Assembly: GCA_036924085.1 (NCBI GenBank)
Contig: JAVGWX010000007.1
Span: 74,725,948 to 74,789,947, forward strand
DNA from: Ariolimax columbianus
Taxonomy: Eukaryota > Mollusca > Gastropoda > Stylommatophora > Arionidae
Reading direction: 5' to 3'
Length of the DNA: 64,000 bases
The position numbers and the translations under genes were made by a program. The notes beneath the pieces were generated by a model. The model saw only the letters and a program-made list of their open reading frames with translations. It had not been told where the DNA came from and ran no database searches. This document shows positions 10,031 to 20,715 of this stretch, one piece after another. Each line of letters begins with the position of its first letter. The stretch's first letter is position 1.

Positions 10031-10260
10031 GTCTTGAAAAAAAATGCATGTCATCAAATGTTGACCTGCTTATAATCAATTGAAGATTTGAGGGCTTAAA
10101 GTTTCTACAGGATGGGGTAGCCAGCCCCATGCCCAACCCAATTTAATCACCTTTTATGACATTCCTGGCAGGTTACAGGGTTACTATTTTTTGCCACCCT
10201 TTTGAGTCCCTGAATTACAAGATTTTACTCAAGGGATTTTAAAAAAATATAATTTCTCAC

Positions 10261-10368
10261 CATTTTCTTTTCAACACAATTTGTGAAGTCCTCAATTAGC
10301 TGGGCCATATGTACATCAACAGGCTGAACTCCTGGGCTCAAAGTATTGATGTACCAAACTCCATAAGA
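10261..10368 (-). CDS. CDAN1: CDAN1 exon 21
   Basis: 36 codons: SYGVWYINTLSPGVQPVDVH then MAQLIEDFTNCVEKKM. The acceptor is TTGTCTCTAG and the donor is ATG|GTGAGA, phase 0 to phase 0. The position matches the region of vertebrate codanin-1 between the helical repeats and the C-terminal CDIN1-binding part. Conservation is modest, so the call rests partly on phase and order. Confidence 0.75.
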
Positions 10369-10544
10369 CTAGAGACAACAAAATAACAAAGGTGCAAAAT
10401 TTCTGGTTCAAGGCCTTCATTTATTTACCATGCACTATATGATTACAAAAGAACAAAACAAAAAGAATATGTAAATATTTATGAGCAGAAAGAAAATAAG
10501 AATTTCAGTAATTCTATAGTCCAAGGTGAACCAGACAGATAAAT

Positions 10545-10935
10545 AATGATGATGATGACTTTATTTAAAATGAAAAGTACAAATAACGATACGGTCTGAA
10601 GGACTCACTAAAAAGTTGCCAGATAGACATCGATACATGGGAATGTCTTGCGCAAAACAGATCTGACTGGAGAAGCGCAGTCAAATCGGGTGTAGCTGCC
10701 GGTGAAGATGACCGTGTTGTGAAAGCCCAGAACAGACGAGAGACGCGGAAATCCCGAGCAGCAGGAACACCATCCCCTTCTACAAACCTCGTGTGCCCGA
10801 TATGTAGCAGATATTTTCGTGCTCGCATTGGCCTGTTCAGCCACATGCGCACCCACACCCAACAGGGAAATCTGTGACAAGGATGATGTCTGCGGTCCTC
10901 ATCGACAACGATGGACAGCTATTATTATTATAATT
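10545..10935 (+). mobile_element. LINE C-terminus with C2H2 zinc finger
   Basis: The plus strand reads LKDSLKSCQIDIDTWE (with one shift), QNRSDWRSAVKSG, AQNRRETRKSRAAG and LVCPICSRYFRARIGLFSHM, then RTH: a C-x2-C-x12-H-x3-H finger. This is the standard C-terminal tail of a widespread invertebrate LINE. It ends with a short (ATT)n tail near 10,935. Confidence 0.85.
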
Positions 10936-11079
10936 AACTATACATCAAACAAAAATGCATCCACAATGGATGTGAAATAAATGTTGGAAAAAGTAAATAT
11001 TCCTTTAGAATATGCGGCTCAATCAAGGAGTTTTGGTAAAGACATTACACTAGATGTTAGTTCAGTCACATATGTGCTG

Positions 11080-11300
11080 GGTATGTCATGTAGTTTGCAT
11101 GCCATACCACCAACCAGTTGTTAAAAATGATTTTTTTTTATGGTGAGATGCAGAATGGTAAACATGGAGGTCAGAAGAAGCGCTTCCAAGACACACTTAA
11201 GTCTTCAATAAAAGCCTTTTGTATATACCTAACAATTGGGAAGCTGCTGTGCAAGACCAAACTGATTGGCAAACATCTCTTTGTTAACTTTCTTCAGCTT
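11080..11300 (+). mobile_element. LINE C-terminal fragment
   Basis: The sequence reads FYGEMQNGKHGGQKKRFQDT, LKSSIKAF, then after a frameshift NWEAAVQDQTDWQTS. It is the same kind of LINE tail as at 10,545, but from another copy without the zinc finger. Confidence 0.7.
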
Positions 11301-11489
11301 GGCCTTATTTGCCTGGCCAGTAATCATAACGTTGAACTGATCCGCGGAATTCAAACATTTAACACTAGCGTAGGACATTGTTGCATAGCAATGATCTCTC
11401 CTTCGTTAGGTGGATAAAATTAGAACCGAACATCCAGAACACGTGATGCTACCACTCAAAATGGTGTGCAATTCCAATATATTTTAAAT

Positions 11490-11960
11490 TTTTGGTGAAT
11501 TTTTCAGAAATGGCTTTAAAAGTTACAAATTCTTTGCTTAAGAAATGATTTTATTATTTGATCAGTTTGATCAATCCAATGTCCATGCATCTGGATTACT
11601 TGTGGATATTCAACACACGTCTGATTCAGACTTTGACTGAGACACATAATACAAAAGGTAGTGTAAAGGAATTTAGAAATATATTGACGAAATACACGTG
11701 GTAAGTACCAAAAAAAGTTTGTTCTCTCCAATGTCCATCTGCGCATTGATGTCATCTATCATACTAATATATAATTTTTATTATGAAGACTTCATGTCAT
11801 AGATAGTTTAATTAAGCTTCTTACGATTTTTAGGTCGTTATTTTAGTTCAATTTGTTCAATATTTATTCATTTTATTATTTTGAACAAAACTGAGTTGCA
11901 GAATTCCGACATTATTGGCTGGATGGAAAGACGCAAATCGGTAAAATTAGCCCAAACTAT
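11490..11960. repeat. interspersed repeat, family D
   Basis: It shares blocks with 26180-26733 and 41650-42095. Shared words are attacttgtggatattcaac followed by acacgt, catagatagtttaatta, and aaatcggtaaaattagcc near the 3' end. The other two copies stop at TTAA, which suggests a piggyBac-like non-autonomous element. The ends of this copy are not clear. Confidence 0.6.
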
Positions 11961-12908
11961 TTAGGTGCAGCATCATGAAAAGCATCCATGAAAGTAGCAA
12001 CTGAATACGGGAGGCAGGCTAAAAAAGCCAATGAAATGAGGTCTTCACATCAGGCAAGCATTCCCTGCACAAATTGTCCAAGGTCTTTCCAAACACGCAT
12101 ATTGGGTTCTTCCATCACCTTCGAACTGATCAAATGGATTGTTCTTTTGTAAAACTATATTTCAAATTATTAATTTGTTTAATTGTCATTATTTTAAAAG
12201 AACAATCTAGAAACGACATCTACATTTATGATACAGGAATAAAGGGGTGAATTGTTTGTTGTTGCAGTGAATGGAAGAACAAAAAGAAAATCAATGCTAG
12301 AGAATATGCCACTGTTGACATCTGTCCAAACAGCAATCCATTATCCTACATGACAGCTGTCCAGTATACTACCTTTCAACAGGACCGTAGAAAAACATGA
12401 CCAGCATCTAATTTTTTTCTAAAGTGAAAATTAAGATGACTTGCACATACATTTATCTCTAGTGTGACTTTTGAAGCACTGACAGGGAAATAGGAAAAGA
12501 AAAGAAAGAAATACATAAGAAATGGACACATAACAAACAGAATTGAATAAAGTAACAGCCAGATGAGATGAAAAGAATATTATGGTTGGTGGATTACACA
12601 AACCAATACAGTCAAGGAAAGGGAATCAGATTCAGCACTCTGAGAAATCTGTCAGATCCAGCATTCTAGGAAATCTATAGCATTTGCTAGAAAGTTTCAT
12701 CACTTTCACACCAACTTTAGCAACTCCTCTCCAACAGTTTCATAAGCATCCTCTCTTGATGGGAGTCTCAGCCTTCCTGTTCAGATGGGCAGGAAGTCTG
12801 CAAATACTCAAAGATGTAAAAGAAGCTGAAGGGTGAGGTTCAAGTGCAACTGGATCAAAACTAGAACCTTTGCTTCAGAAAGACATCAGGGAGATCAAGG
12901 GAACTCAC
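11961..12908. other. intron, nothing recognised
   Basis: AT-rich sequence with no exon or element I can support. Confidence 0.4.
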
Positions 12909-13084
12909 CAGGGCTTTATCAATGAGTTCAGAAAGTTGTTCTTGTTCTGTGAAACCAGTGTCAAGATCAGGGCATGATAACTCTTCAATCTTTTTGGAAC
13001 AGTCATTTGGGTACAAGAGTATATTTTTTGGTGCAGTCTTGGCACACTTTTCAGCCTCACGAGAAATTATTCGTCGAAAAAGTG
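12909..13084 (-). CDS. CDAN1: CDAN1 exon 20
   Basis: After one borrowed base it reads ALFRRIISREAEKCAKTAPK, an acidic linker (CPDLDTGFTEQEQLSELIDK) and AL. The acceptor is GTGTTTTTCAG and the donor is CTG|GTGAGT. The ALFRRIISRE helix aligns with the ITALIRREV-type helix of vertebrate codanin-1, directly after the LAT..R..EW motif of exon 19, as expected. Confidence 0.87.
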
Positions 13085-14035
13085 CTGAAAAACACACACA
13101 AAAACACAACATAAATACAATGTTCTCATATAATATTAAGTTATTGCTATTTTGACATTGTAAAATTACTAAGACAAATGCGTTAAGAAAATCACATTTG
13201 ATTCCACAAGATTATAATTAGGGGATTTCCCATTCAATGAGAAATAAATGAAATGATCTTGTCCAGGAGATACAAAATGCATTCTATTTGAACTAATATC
13301 TATTACTAGAGGTGCAGGAAATTCATTCTATTTAATTTAGGAGATGCAGGAAATTCATGATTAAATTATGTCTTCCATGAGAAGCAAAAAATGCATTATT
13401 TAAAATGATTTATTCCAGAAGATTGTATGGATGAATAAATCATTCTTTTTAAAACTAAAACTGACCCACATGTAATATATCGCTTAATTAAAGTAAATAA
13501 CATAACAATAAAGAAAAATATTTGTCAATAATGTACTTCATTATCATAATTTGTTATGCCTTGTGATATTGATGATCCATTCCTCCCAAAGCAATATTTC
13601 CTTTCATCATTTCAGAAATGTAGATATTCATTGTATGCCTCCCCAGTTTTTTGTCCATTTGTCTTGACCTTGGTCTTTGTTTCCCATACGTTTTTTAGAC
13701 CCTTTTTTCTAATTATGCATTCAATTAATTTTCTCCATCTTATTTCTTGTAGTTCTTTTAATGCCCTTTTCTTGTAACACTTTCACTTACTGTAATCCTG
13801 GTGTTCATTCAGGTACATTACATGCCCTATGCCAGGTAGCCAAATATCGTCTAAACTCATCTATTTTGTCTTTAAGTACTATGCCAGACCAAGGTTTTGT
13901 CGCAAGCCATCTTTCCATCTCATTGGTGGATGTCCAGGGCGGTAATTATAGGTGTAGGGCCACCATGACGTCCCTTTCTGTGTCCATCTATTCTGTGTCA
14001 GGCATGCATACCACAAGATTTTCACAAGAGTAATT
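13085..14035. other. intron, nothing recognised
   Basis: AT-rich intron. Short local echoes such as caggaaattcat recur at 13300-13360, but there is no classifiable element. Confidence 0.4.
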
Positions 14036-14296
14036 ATGAACAGACTAGTAAAACAACTTGATGAGAAAAAGTCACAAGAGCAGGCAGGATTCAGGAAGGG
14101 CTACTCCACCACTGAGCACCTCCACACTTCTCACCCGCTAATGGAGAGGGCAGGGGAAGTGCATATGCCCCTATGTCTAGTGTTCGTGAACTATGAAAGA
14201 CCTTTGATAGCATTGATGTGAATGCAGTGACAAATGCCCTAAGAAATCAAGGCTTTGAGGAACAATATATACAGTTTATAGCAGATATAAGTGAGG
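14036..14296 (+). mobile_element. RTE-like LINE relic, RT fragment (split by SINE)
   Basis: The sequence reads EKKSQEQAGFRKGYSTTEHL, FVNYERP then (after a 1-nt deletion) FDSIDVNAVTNALRNQGFEE, and QYIQFIADISE. The QAGFRKGYST and Y-(E/K)-x-FDS words are RT fingers and motif A of the RTE type. It continues at 14,500 after a SINE insertion. Confidence 0.82.
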
Positions 14297-14499
14297 GCGC
14301 GTGGCCGAATGGTTTCGAGTCCTGCCTGAGGGGCAGCGGTTTGAATCCCCAGTATGGCATATGTTGTTTTTCTGTTGGGGGTGAAATAAACAAACATAGC
14401 CAGCACACGAAGTGGCAGCATTGGTGAAGCTGTCTGTAGTCCTCAGCCTTCAAAACTCCTCGATTACCCCAGCAATGGGAAAAATGTAAATTGACAGTA
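14297..14499 (+). mobile_element. tRNA-derived SINE with 10-bp target duplication
   Basis: The element is flanked by ATAAGTGAGG (14287-14296 and 14500-14509). The head looks like a Ser/Leu-type tRNA with an A-box-like GTGGCCGAATGG and a B-box-like GGTTTGAATCCCC. It then has an unrelated body and ends aaatgtaaattgacagta. It splits the RTE reading exactly at IADISE / SEDYKYHPFYQP. Confidence 0.88.
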
Positions 14500-14620
14500 A
14501 TAAGTGAGGACTACAAATATCACCCTTTTTACCAGCCAATTAACATGAAAACTGAACATGGCATATGGCGGGGTGATATAACCTCTCCCAAACTTTTCAC
14601 TAAAAAACCTTGACATAAAA
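14500..14620 (+). mobile_element. RTE-like LINE relic, continuation
   Basis: The sequence reads SEDYKYHPFYQPINMKTEHG then IWRGDITSPKLFT (motif B, normally VRQGDTISPKLFT). Read after removal of the SINE, it is in frame with the upstream part. Confidence 0.8.
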
Positions 14621-15075
14621 AAAAAATATATTTAAATGTTTAGTTTTCTCAGAAGAAATATGTCTCATGCTAAATGTGACTTTTCTGTTTGTTCATTGTC
14701 CAATATTCAGATCCCTGTTTTAGACATTTTTTCACTCATTTTGGCAAGGCATGTCCTTTACAATTACAGGTCTTTTGGTTATGTCAGGGTGTGTTTACAG
14801 TCTTGATGAGACAGTACACCTTGGGATTTTTCCTTTTCTTTCTATGGTATTTCAGTGGTACAAAAAATGGAACACAAGGCAGAACTCAAAATTCTCCAGT
14901 TCAAACGATCTACTGCCTCTCTGTAGTACTTGTATGCTGCCTAGTCACATAGTTACCCCCTCCCTGGTGATTGTTTTGCAAAGAATCTCTCTGGGTCTTT
15001 CTAGCTTCCTTTTGCTCATGGTTTTCACATAATTGCTTGTACTGGGAGTCTATTATTATTCATCCGAATAACTTG

Positions 15076-15119
<44 letters not shown>

Positions 15120-15299
15120 CGTTTTTCCCCCTGAAATATAATTTTGTTTGGATTCAGGTCATATTTGCTCCATAGCCAGGAATTCTTTCCAGTCAATTTA
15201 TTTTCAAATGCATTCAACCTATTTTTGAGCCATATGTTAGCACTGAGGCCAAGGTGATTCAGGTAAGATATTCATTTGGTGCATCCCAATTTTACTGCC
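14621..15299. other. intron with (TA)n microsatellite
   Basis: A perfect alternating TA run lies at about 15080-15117. Nothing else is classifiable except a short repeat shared with 7360-7400. Confidence 0.5.
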
Positions 15300-15785
15300 C
15301 AAACTGGTGAAAATCTCAACTTTCTATTTCATTTGGACCATTGAGCTGAACATAACTCTGTGCATGTGACATTCATGATTTTGGAGATATTTGTCTGAAG
15401 CCCAATCTGTTTGATTAGATGGTAGAGTTGGTCTATATTCTTCAGCAGTGAAATCATTCACAAAATCAAGGTCCTCTAGAAGTTTATCATCTGTCCACCT
15501 AATGCTGAAATGTCTGCTACAGGCATAATTTAGCATAACCAAATCTATAGCCACGTCAATTACCAGAGGGGACATAACACAGCAGTGTTTCATTATGGAA
15601 TAGCCTAGCTTTTTTGACAATGCTCAAATACAGCATTGTGAATTAGTAGAGTGCTTTTATGACCCTTACAAACTTGTTTGGGAAGTCACAGTTGTTAAGA
15701 ATCTTCCAAAGTGATGTTGGTGTAGACTATTCAGTGCTTTTTGAAAATCATTGAAGTTGCCAATTCTGTTCTGTTCTAGGAATCG
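15300..15785 (-). mobile_element. LINE RT relic
   Basis: Minus-strand frames read NRIGNFNDFQKALNSLH, then CCVMSPLVIDVAIDLVM (motif B) and LEDLDFVNDFTA, where the catalytic ADD has become VND. It resembles the LEDLDFADD class of invertebrate LINE RTs. The frame from 15776 to 16075 (99 codons, ending in CPECGEVDS) follows directly upstream, and I do not recognise it. Confidence 0.7.
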
Positions 15786-16079
15786 ACTTCACCGCACTCC
15801 GGGCATACCCATTGGTGCTCAGTCTCACTCAGCAGATGGTGCAAAGTGTGAATGCTGATGGTCCCAGTAGTCTGTTGGTTGGACACCTTCCTGTTCCGTC
15901 GTCTCAGATTCCCTGATCCACTGGATCCTAATTTGATTACAAAGTGCCGCAGCCTGTGCCTTGCAGACTCATTCAAAGCAGTGTCGTTTTCCAGCAGGTG
16001 GTCCTTGATAACCTTCACTATGTCACCTCTATCCATTTCCACTGTGCCTGTTATGGATGCGTGTTGACAATACAAGGGG

Positions 16080-16630
16080 CAATACTGTACAATTCTTTAC
16101 CCAGAGAGCTGAAACTTTAGACTGTTTATTCTTGTTCAATATTGCCACCAGCTGAATTGACACACTTGTGCAATCTCTATGTGACATTGATAAAACATTG
16201 GGAATAGAACAGCTTACTTTTCAAATCAGAGCAGTTATCACATGCCAGTATGGCTTCTTCATCATTGTCAAAATGATTTACTTTCAGCTGTTTTTTGTTT
16301 TTTTAGATTTGGGAATAGCAAAAAAGTCTCATGGAGTCAAATCTGGAGGATAGGATTGGCATAAGAGAACTTGAATATTCAAATCTGTGGCTACTTGCTG
16401 CACAAGACGAGCTTTGTGAGAAGGTGTATTGTCTGTCTTAAATGAATATTTTATTTTGAGCGTGTTGATAGATGTTTGTCCATTGCATGATGACAATTTT
16501 AGATTCTGTGTCATAATTGTGAACCCAAATCACATTTACTGTCACTGTGGTCTTTAAAATGTTTTCTGGCTGATGGTTTTGGAACAACTGTTGACAAAAG
16601 TTCACTCTCAAATATGAGGAACTTTTAAAA
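16080..16630 (-). pseudogene. mariner-like transposase relic
   Basis: The minus strand reads VIWVHNYDTESK, IVIMQW, then TDNTPSHKARLVQQVATDLN, LLCQSYPPDLTPxDFFAIPK. This is the central and C-terminal part of a mariner transposase. In the family the HNY/HHYD aspartate, the DN.(P/S)H aspartate and the PDL(T/A)P(C/S)D aspartate form the catalytic DD34D set. Frameshifts and stops make it dead. I did not locate the terminal repeats. Confidence 0.82.
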
Positions 16631-17190
16631 TGTTAAGTTTTAACTTTCAACTGTTACTCCTCCATGGCCAGGGTAAAGACTTATGACAATATCTTGTAAG
16701 TGGTAATGCATCTCTACAAATTATTTTTGAATTATTTGATGCATGATGCTTAAATGATTAGGTCCAAAAACAGCTCGCTCCTCCCTTATTCGCTCATCTA
16801 CGTTTTTGGGCTCAGATTGGTTTGATCAGCCACTTCTGAACCCACTCCAGGATTGCCAGATGACAATGTGGTCCTCTTCAGAAATGATGGACAAACAACT
16901 ACACTTCCGAGTCTTCCCAGTATCAAGCTACAAAGTACTTTCACTGGCAATGATGATAATGCCAATTGTTGCAGTCTATAGGTTGTATCTCTTCAGTTTC
17001 TTCACAATGAGGCCACCTTTACACTACTGAAGTAGGTTTTACACTCCGTTCTTCGTTTATGATTGACAATAAGTGTGTTAGAGTTGTATCATCCACTGCC
17101 TTAAACATCTTGCCAACAATTCCATCTTCACCAGTTGCCTTGCAGTACTTTAAGTTCTTGATGAGCCACCTGTCCAAGTACTAGCATAAA
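16631..17190 (-). mobile_element. probable LINE RT fragment
   Basis: Near 17090-17160 the minus strand reads KYCKATGEDGIVGKMFKAVD, the usual A-PGEDGI linker leading into a LINE RT. The rest is too decayed to read. Confidence 0.45.
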
Positions 17191-17284
17191 ACCATATTAG
17201 CTGTACATAACACTACTTAATTGTATTATTTCCCTCCTTTTTCAACTCTATAATAAACAGGTTGATAACAGTAGCAGGACTCAC

Positions 17285-17427
17285 CTGGCCCAAGCTGGAC
17301 ATTTGCCCATTCTTGCAGACGTCTGGTTGCTAACTTTTTAGCAATGTGGACAACACTTGGTCTCACATCTTCCGCAATGTTGTTTGTGAGAAACAGGAGA
17401 AGATCTGAAAGCTCTTTTCCAAAGCTC
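17285..17427 (-). CDS. CDAN1: CDAN1 exon 19
   Basis: The sequence reads SFGKELSDLLLFLTNNIAED, VRPSVVHIAKKLATRRLQEW, ANVQLGP. The acceptor is GCTCTGACCAG and the donor is CCAG|GTGAGT. The HIAKKLATRRLQEW helix aligns with the NIAVGLATEKACAW helix of human codanin-1, the most diagnostic match in this half. The open frame extends past the acceptor into the intron, but only the AG at 17428 preserves phase with exon 18. Confidence 0.92.
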
Positions 17428-17714
17428 CTGGTCAGAGCAACATTTGAAAATAAAATATTAAACAACTCAGCAGAATAATCAGTGTACTGGCAACATAATG
17501 AAGACAGAATTAAAGGGTCGTGTAACTATTAATATCTAAGGCATTTTCTTCACACAATAATTAAAAACCAAGGCGAACAAGAAAAAGAAGAAGACTAAGA
17601 TAATTAAGAAAACATATGAAGTGTACAGTTCTACATGAAGGTCACTGTTGAAAAAAGATGAGAGGAGCTTTCACTGTTGGGTACTTATGGAAATTTAAAA
17701 AAATATTTAGTTCA

Positions 17715-18095
17715 ACACAACACACAAAATTGTCAACTCCACTGTAAAGTCTGTGCTATTGTATGGCTATGAAACATGGAAAACAAACAATACAAAAATA
17801 CCAGAAAGGTACCATTCATAAATGGATGCCTGTACAGAAGAGAGAGTGAAATGGTATTACAAGATCACTTAAGTGGAATTGTTGGAAAGAACTAGACACA
17901 TATCAGTAGAACATGATGTGAGAAGGCGCTGGCATTGGGCACATTAAAGAAACACCTAATGGCATTACAAGACATTTTCTGTTCTGGAAAACCCAAAGCC
18001 AGATAAGTAGAGGCAGACCAAAACATATGCAGAAGAGAGCTTAAGACAAACGCAAAGGACATAGGGAAGATGTTGACAGAGCTAGCTCATATGGG
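17715..18095 (+). mobile_element. RTE-like LINE C-terminal relic
   Basis: Broken plus frames read KSVLLYGYETWKTNN, VELLERTRHISVEHDVRRRR then WHWAH. This is the same region (LLYG.ETW ... RRRWxWIGH) as in 1425-2330. Confidence 0.65.
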
Positions 18096-18184
18096 TTCCC
18101 TCCACAGTGAACCTAATCAAAATATTATGTACATTTTCATATGACCAAAATGTATACATCAAAACTGCAAGAAGCAAAACTCAC

Positions 18185-18267
18185 CTTTCACACAATGCAC
18201 AGAAACTTTCTTTAGCTTTTTTACTGTATCTGTTTGCTATAAGATTTGTCTGGGCTATAACTTTGTC
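18185..18267 (-). CDS. CDAN1: CDAN1 exon 18
   Basis: The sequence reads DKVIAQTNLIANRYSKKAKE, SFCALCER. The acceptor is ATTCAATGCAG and the donor is GAAAG|GTGAGT (phase 2). It joins exon 17 (phase 0) and exon 19 (R completed by G) without a break. Confidence 0.87.
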
Positions 18268-20077
18268 CTGCATTGAATATATTGAAGAAAAAATAGATAA
18301 AATGTTTATATAAGGACACAAAGGAAAAGGCAGCAACATTTTAATATTTGTGCTTAAGGAATAGGCAATTTTCATGTCAGCATTTCAGAACAATGAAAAA
18401 AGTTAATTCAAATGTTTAAAAATGGATATAGGGAAATTACATATCAATGTTTGGAGGGTTGGCCAAGGAAAGATTAGGGCGGTCACAGAATACTTGGCAA
18501 AGAACAGTGAATAAAGAAAAGAAGGCAACTGGGTTCAGGGAAGGAGCTCAAGAAGACAACATGAAATAGAAATCGGTGCAGAGTAATAGTTCCAGCACTA
18601 TGTTCTTAATTCTTAGTATACGTGCTCAAAAGCCATGTTTTTAGGAGCTCATTTTAAGGAGTTACTTTTTATACTTGGCTGCTGTTACTGATTTTAGATT
18701 AGTATATTTATTTATAAGGATAAACTCAAGTGGTATATGTTAAAATAGGCAGAAATGAAAGACATATTATGTGAACATAGTTAAACATATAAACAGTTTC
18801 AAATATTTATGAAATATACATAAAGATTGGAATAGAACAAATATAAATTTACAATACAGAAATACAAATATTGTACTTAAAATAATATTTAAATCATTCA
18901 GCAACACAGAAACTTCTAAATTCAGGATCATTGTAGAGTATATCCATTTTCACAGAAGTTAGGAAAGCTTTATGTGTGCCTTGTTTTAAATAAACATTCT
19001 GCATGCATTTTGAAATTAGTTGCCACAATTAGAAAAAAATCATAATGTACAACCAAATGTACACTTTCTATTTTAGTATTCGCATTTCCTATTTTAAATA
19101 TAAAACTATATTGTTTCAACATTATCAGGTGTACTTGATCTTACATGTCTAAATTCAGATCTATCTCGATTTTCTACTTGTTTTGGAACATGATTTGTTC
19201 CTTTAGTAAGTAGTTGCCTAGAGTAGAGAATAGAACTGGACACTAGATTCAGTCAGGGAAGACACCAACTTGTCTGCAACTCCATTTAAAAATAGTGTTA
19301 AACAGGTAGTGGTTGTCTGGTTTCTCAAAGGGAGCCCAGGAAAATGAGTCAGCCAAAATGGTTTCTGAGGTGGCGCCTTGGATACTAAGAGTTAAGGAAT
19401 AGAAACGAATTCAATGTCTGAATGTCAAGACATGTGTAATCAAATGTCCCGATTACTTGATAGAAAGTTGAACTTACAAACTCTGCAAAAGAATAAAATC
19501 TGTGACAATATTTTATTATTTACTAGCTTTATTATTTAGCTTCGCACAGCATTTAGATGTTCTCCACCAGCGTAAACAGTAATTGTGGCATTCAGTGCAA
19601 AAATGGACATCACAGAATGCATAATAAGGGAACACAACATTAGAGCACTTTTATTTCAGTTTCTCCTTGGGATAGTATTATCACCATGACTCGTGTATTC
19701 TGATGTCCCAGACTCGGGAAGGCATTGACGCATGGAGGAGAAAATAGTGTTTACTTAGAAATTCTTGACAGAATGCAATGTGCAATTTTCACATTGCGTG
19801 TAGCTCACCATTGAAGGGTTTAAATATTCAATAGCTCGAGAAGGGAACAATGCAGAGCTGAAAATAATTGCGTTGACTTTTTCTTTACTATAGCAACCAA
19901 CAACAAACAAAAAAACAAGCTTTTCTCATTATTATTTTTGGTGTTAAAAGCAAGCATTTCAAAATGTCTTATACGGAAATGTGATAACATTGCTACACAA
20001 TACATACAAGTTTCATAAAATAATGTTTTCAATACAGATATTTTGACTACTATGTAAAGCTTCCTGTGAGAGGTTAC
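18268..20077. other. intron, nothing recognised
   Basis: 1.8 kb of AT-rich intron with no recognisable element. Confidence 0.4.
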
Positions 20078-20275
20078 CTTGATTGAGTCCCCTTCAAAGG
20101 CTGTAGAAACTCCTTGAAACATCTTCCTAACTTCAACTCTGCTTTCAAACACTAAAACTTTCAGAATCATCCTGTGTGTGAAGTGTGTTATCTTGGCACA
20201 CAATATATCCACTGTTGTGTCAATAGAAGCTTTCACAAATGGAGTATTCTGTACTAGGTGAACTTCCAAATCCTC
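20078..20275 (-). CDS. CDAN1: CDAN1 exon 17
   Basis: 66 codons: EDLEVHLVQNTPFVKASIDT, TVDILCAKITHFTHRMILKV, LVFESRVEVRKMFQGVSTAF, EGDSIK. The acceptor is AAAATCAACCAG and the donor is AAG|GTAACC. It aligns with the human segment around FFHNQPPSLRRTVEFVAER and the following IKATLVADLVRQAE helix (codanin-1 C-terminal family region). Confidence 0.92.
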
Positions 20276-20702
20276 CTGGTTGATTTTTATTTAAGTTGGG
20301 GAAAAAAAAGAAAATAATATTTAGAGTAAATTTTTAAATTAAGTTTAGCCAATGATTTTTAAACAACTGGCAGAGAGAATGATCCAGGTTTAAAGGAAAC
20401 AAGAAAGATTAAATCAAGTAAGTCACAGAAATAAAACACAATATAGTTACACAGAAAACACAACATAGACAAACAGATTTCAGATCAAAGTGGTTACTAT
20501 GAAGAACATGGATAGATAGCAAAAATTGCTCCTACGTAACAGAGAAGAAGGACTAGACAGAAAAAGAAAGGATATAGATTATGCTAACAATGACTTTGGT
20601 GCTGAAGAAAACTGATTACTTCAGAATTCTTTAGTTAGATAAAAGACATCAAATAGTCCCTCAACTTTCCTCCCATGCTGCTTGCAGCACCTTCTTTCAC
20701 TC
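20276..20702. other. intron, nothing recognised
   Basis: No exon or classifiable repeat. Confidence 0.4.
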
Positions 20703-20715
20703 AAACAGCATGTTC

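Noticed and set aside
15776..16075. A 99-codon minus frame ending in CPECGEVDS, possibly a zinc-binding domain
   Set aside because: I recognise no family, it lies between LINE and mariner relics, and it has no phase-compatible splice context with CDAN1. I leave it as part of unclassified repeat debris.
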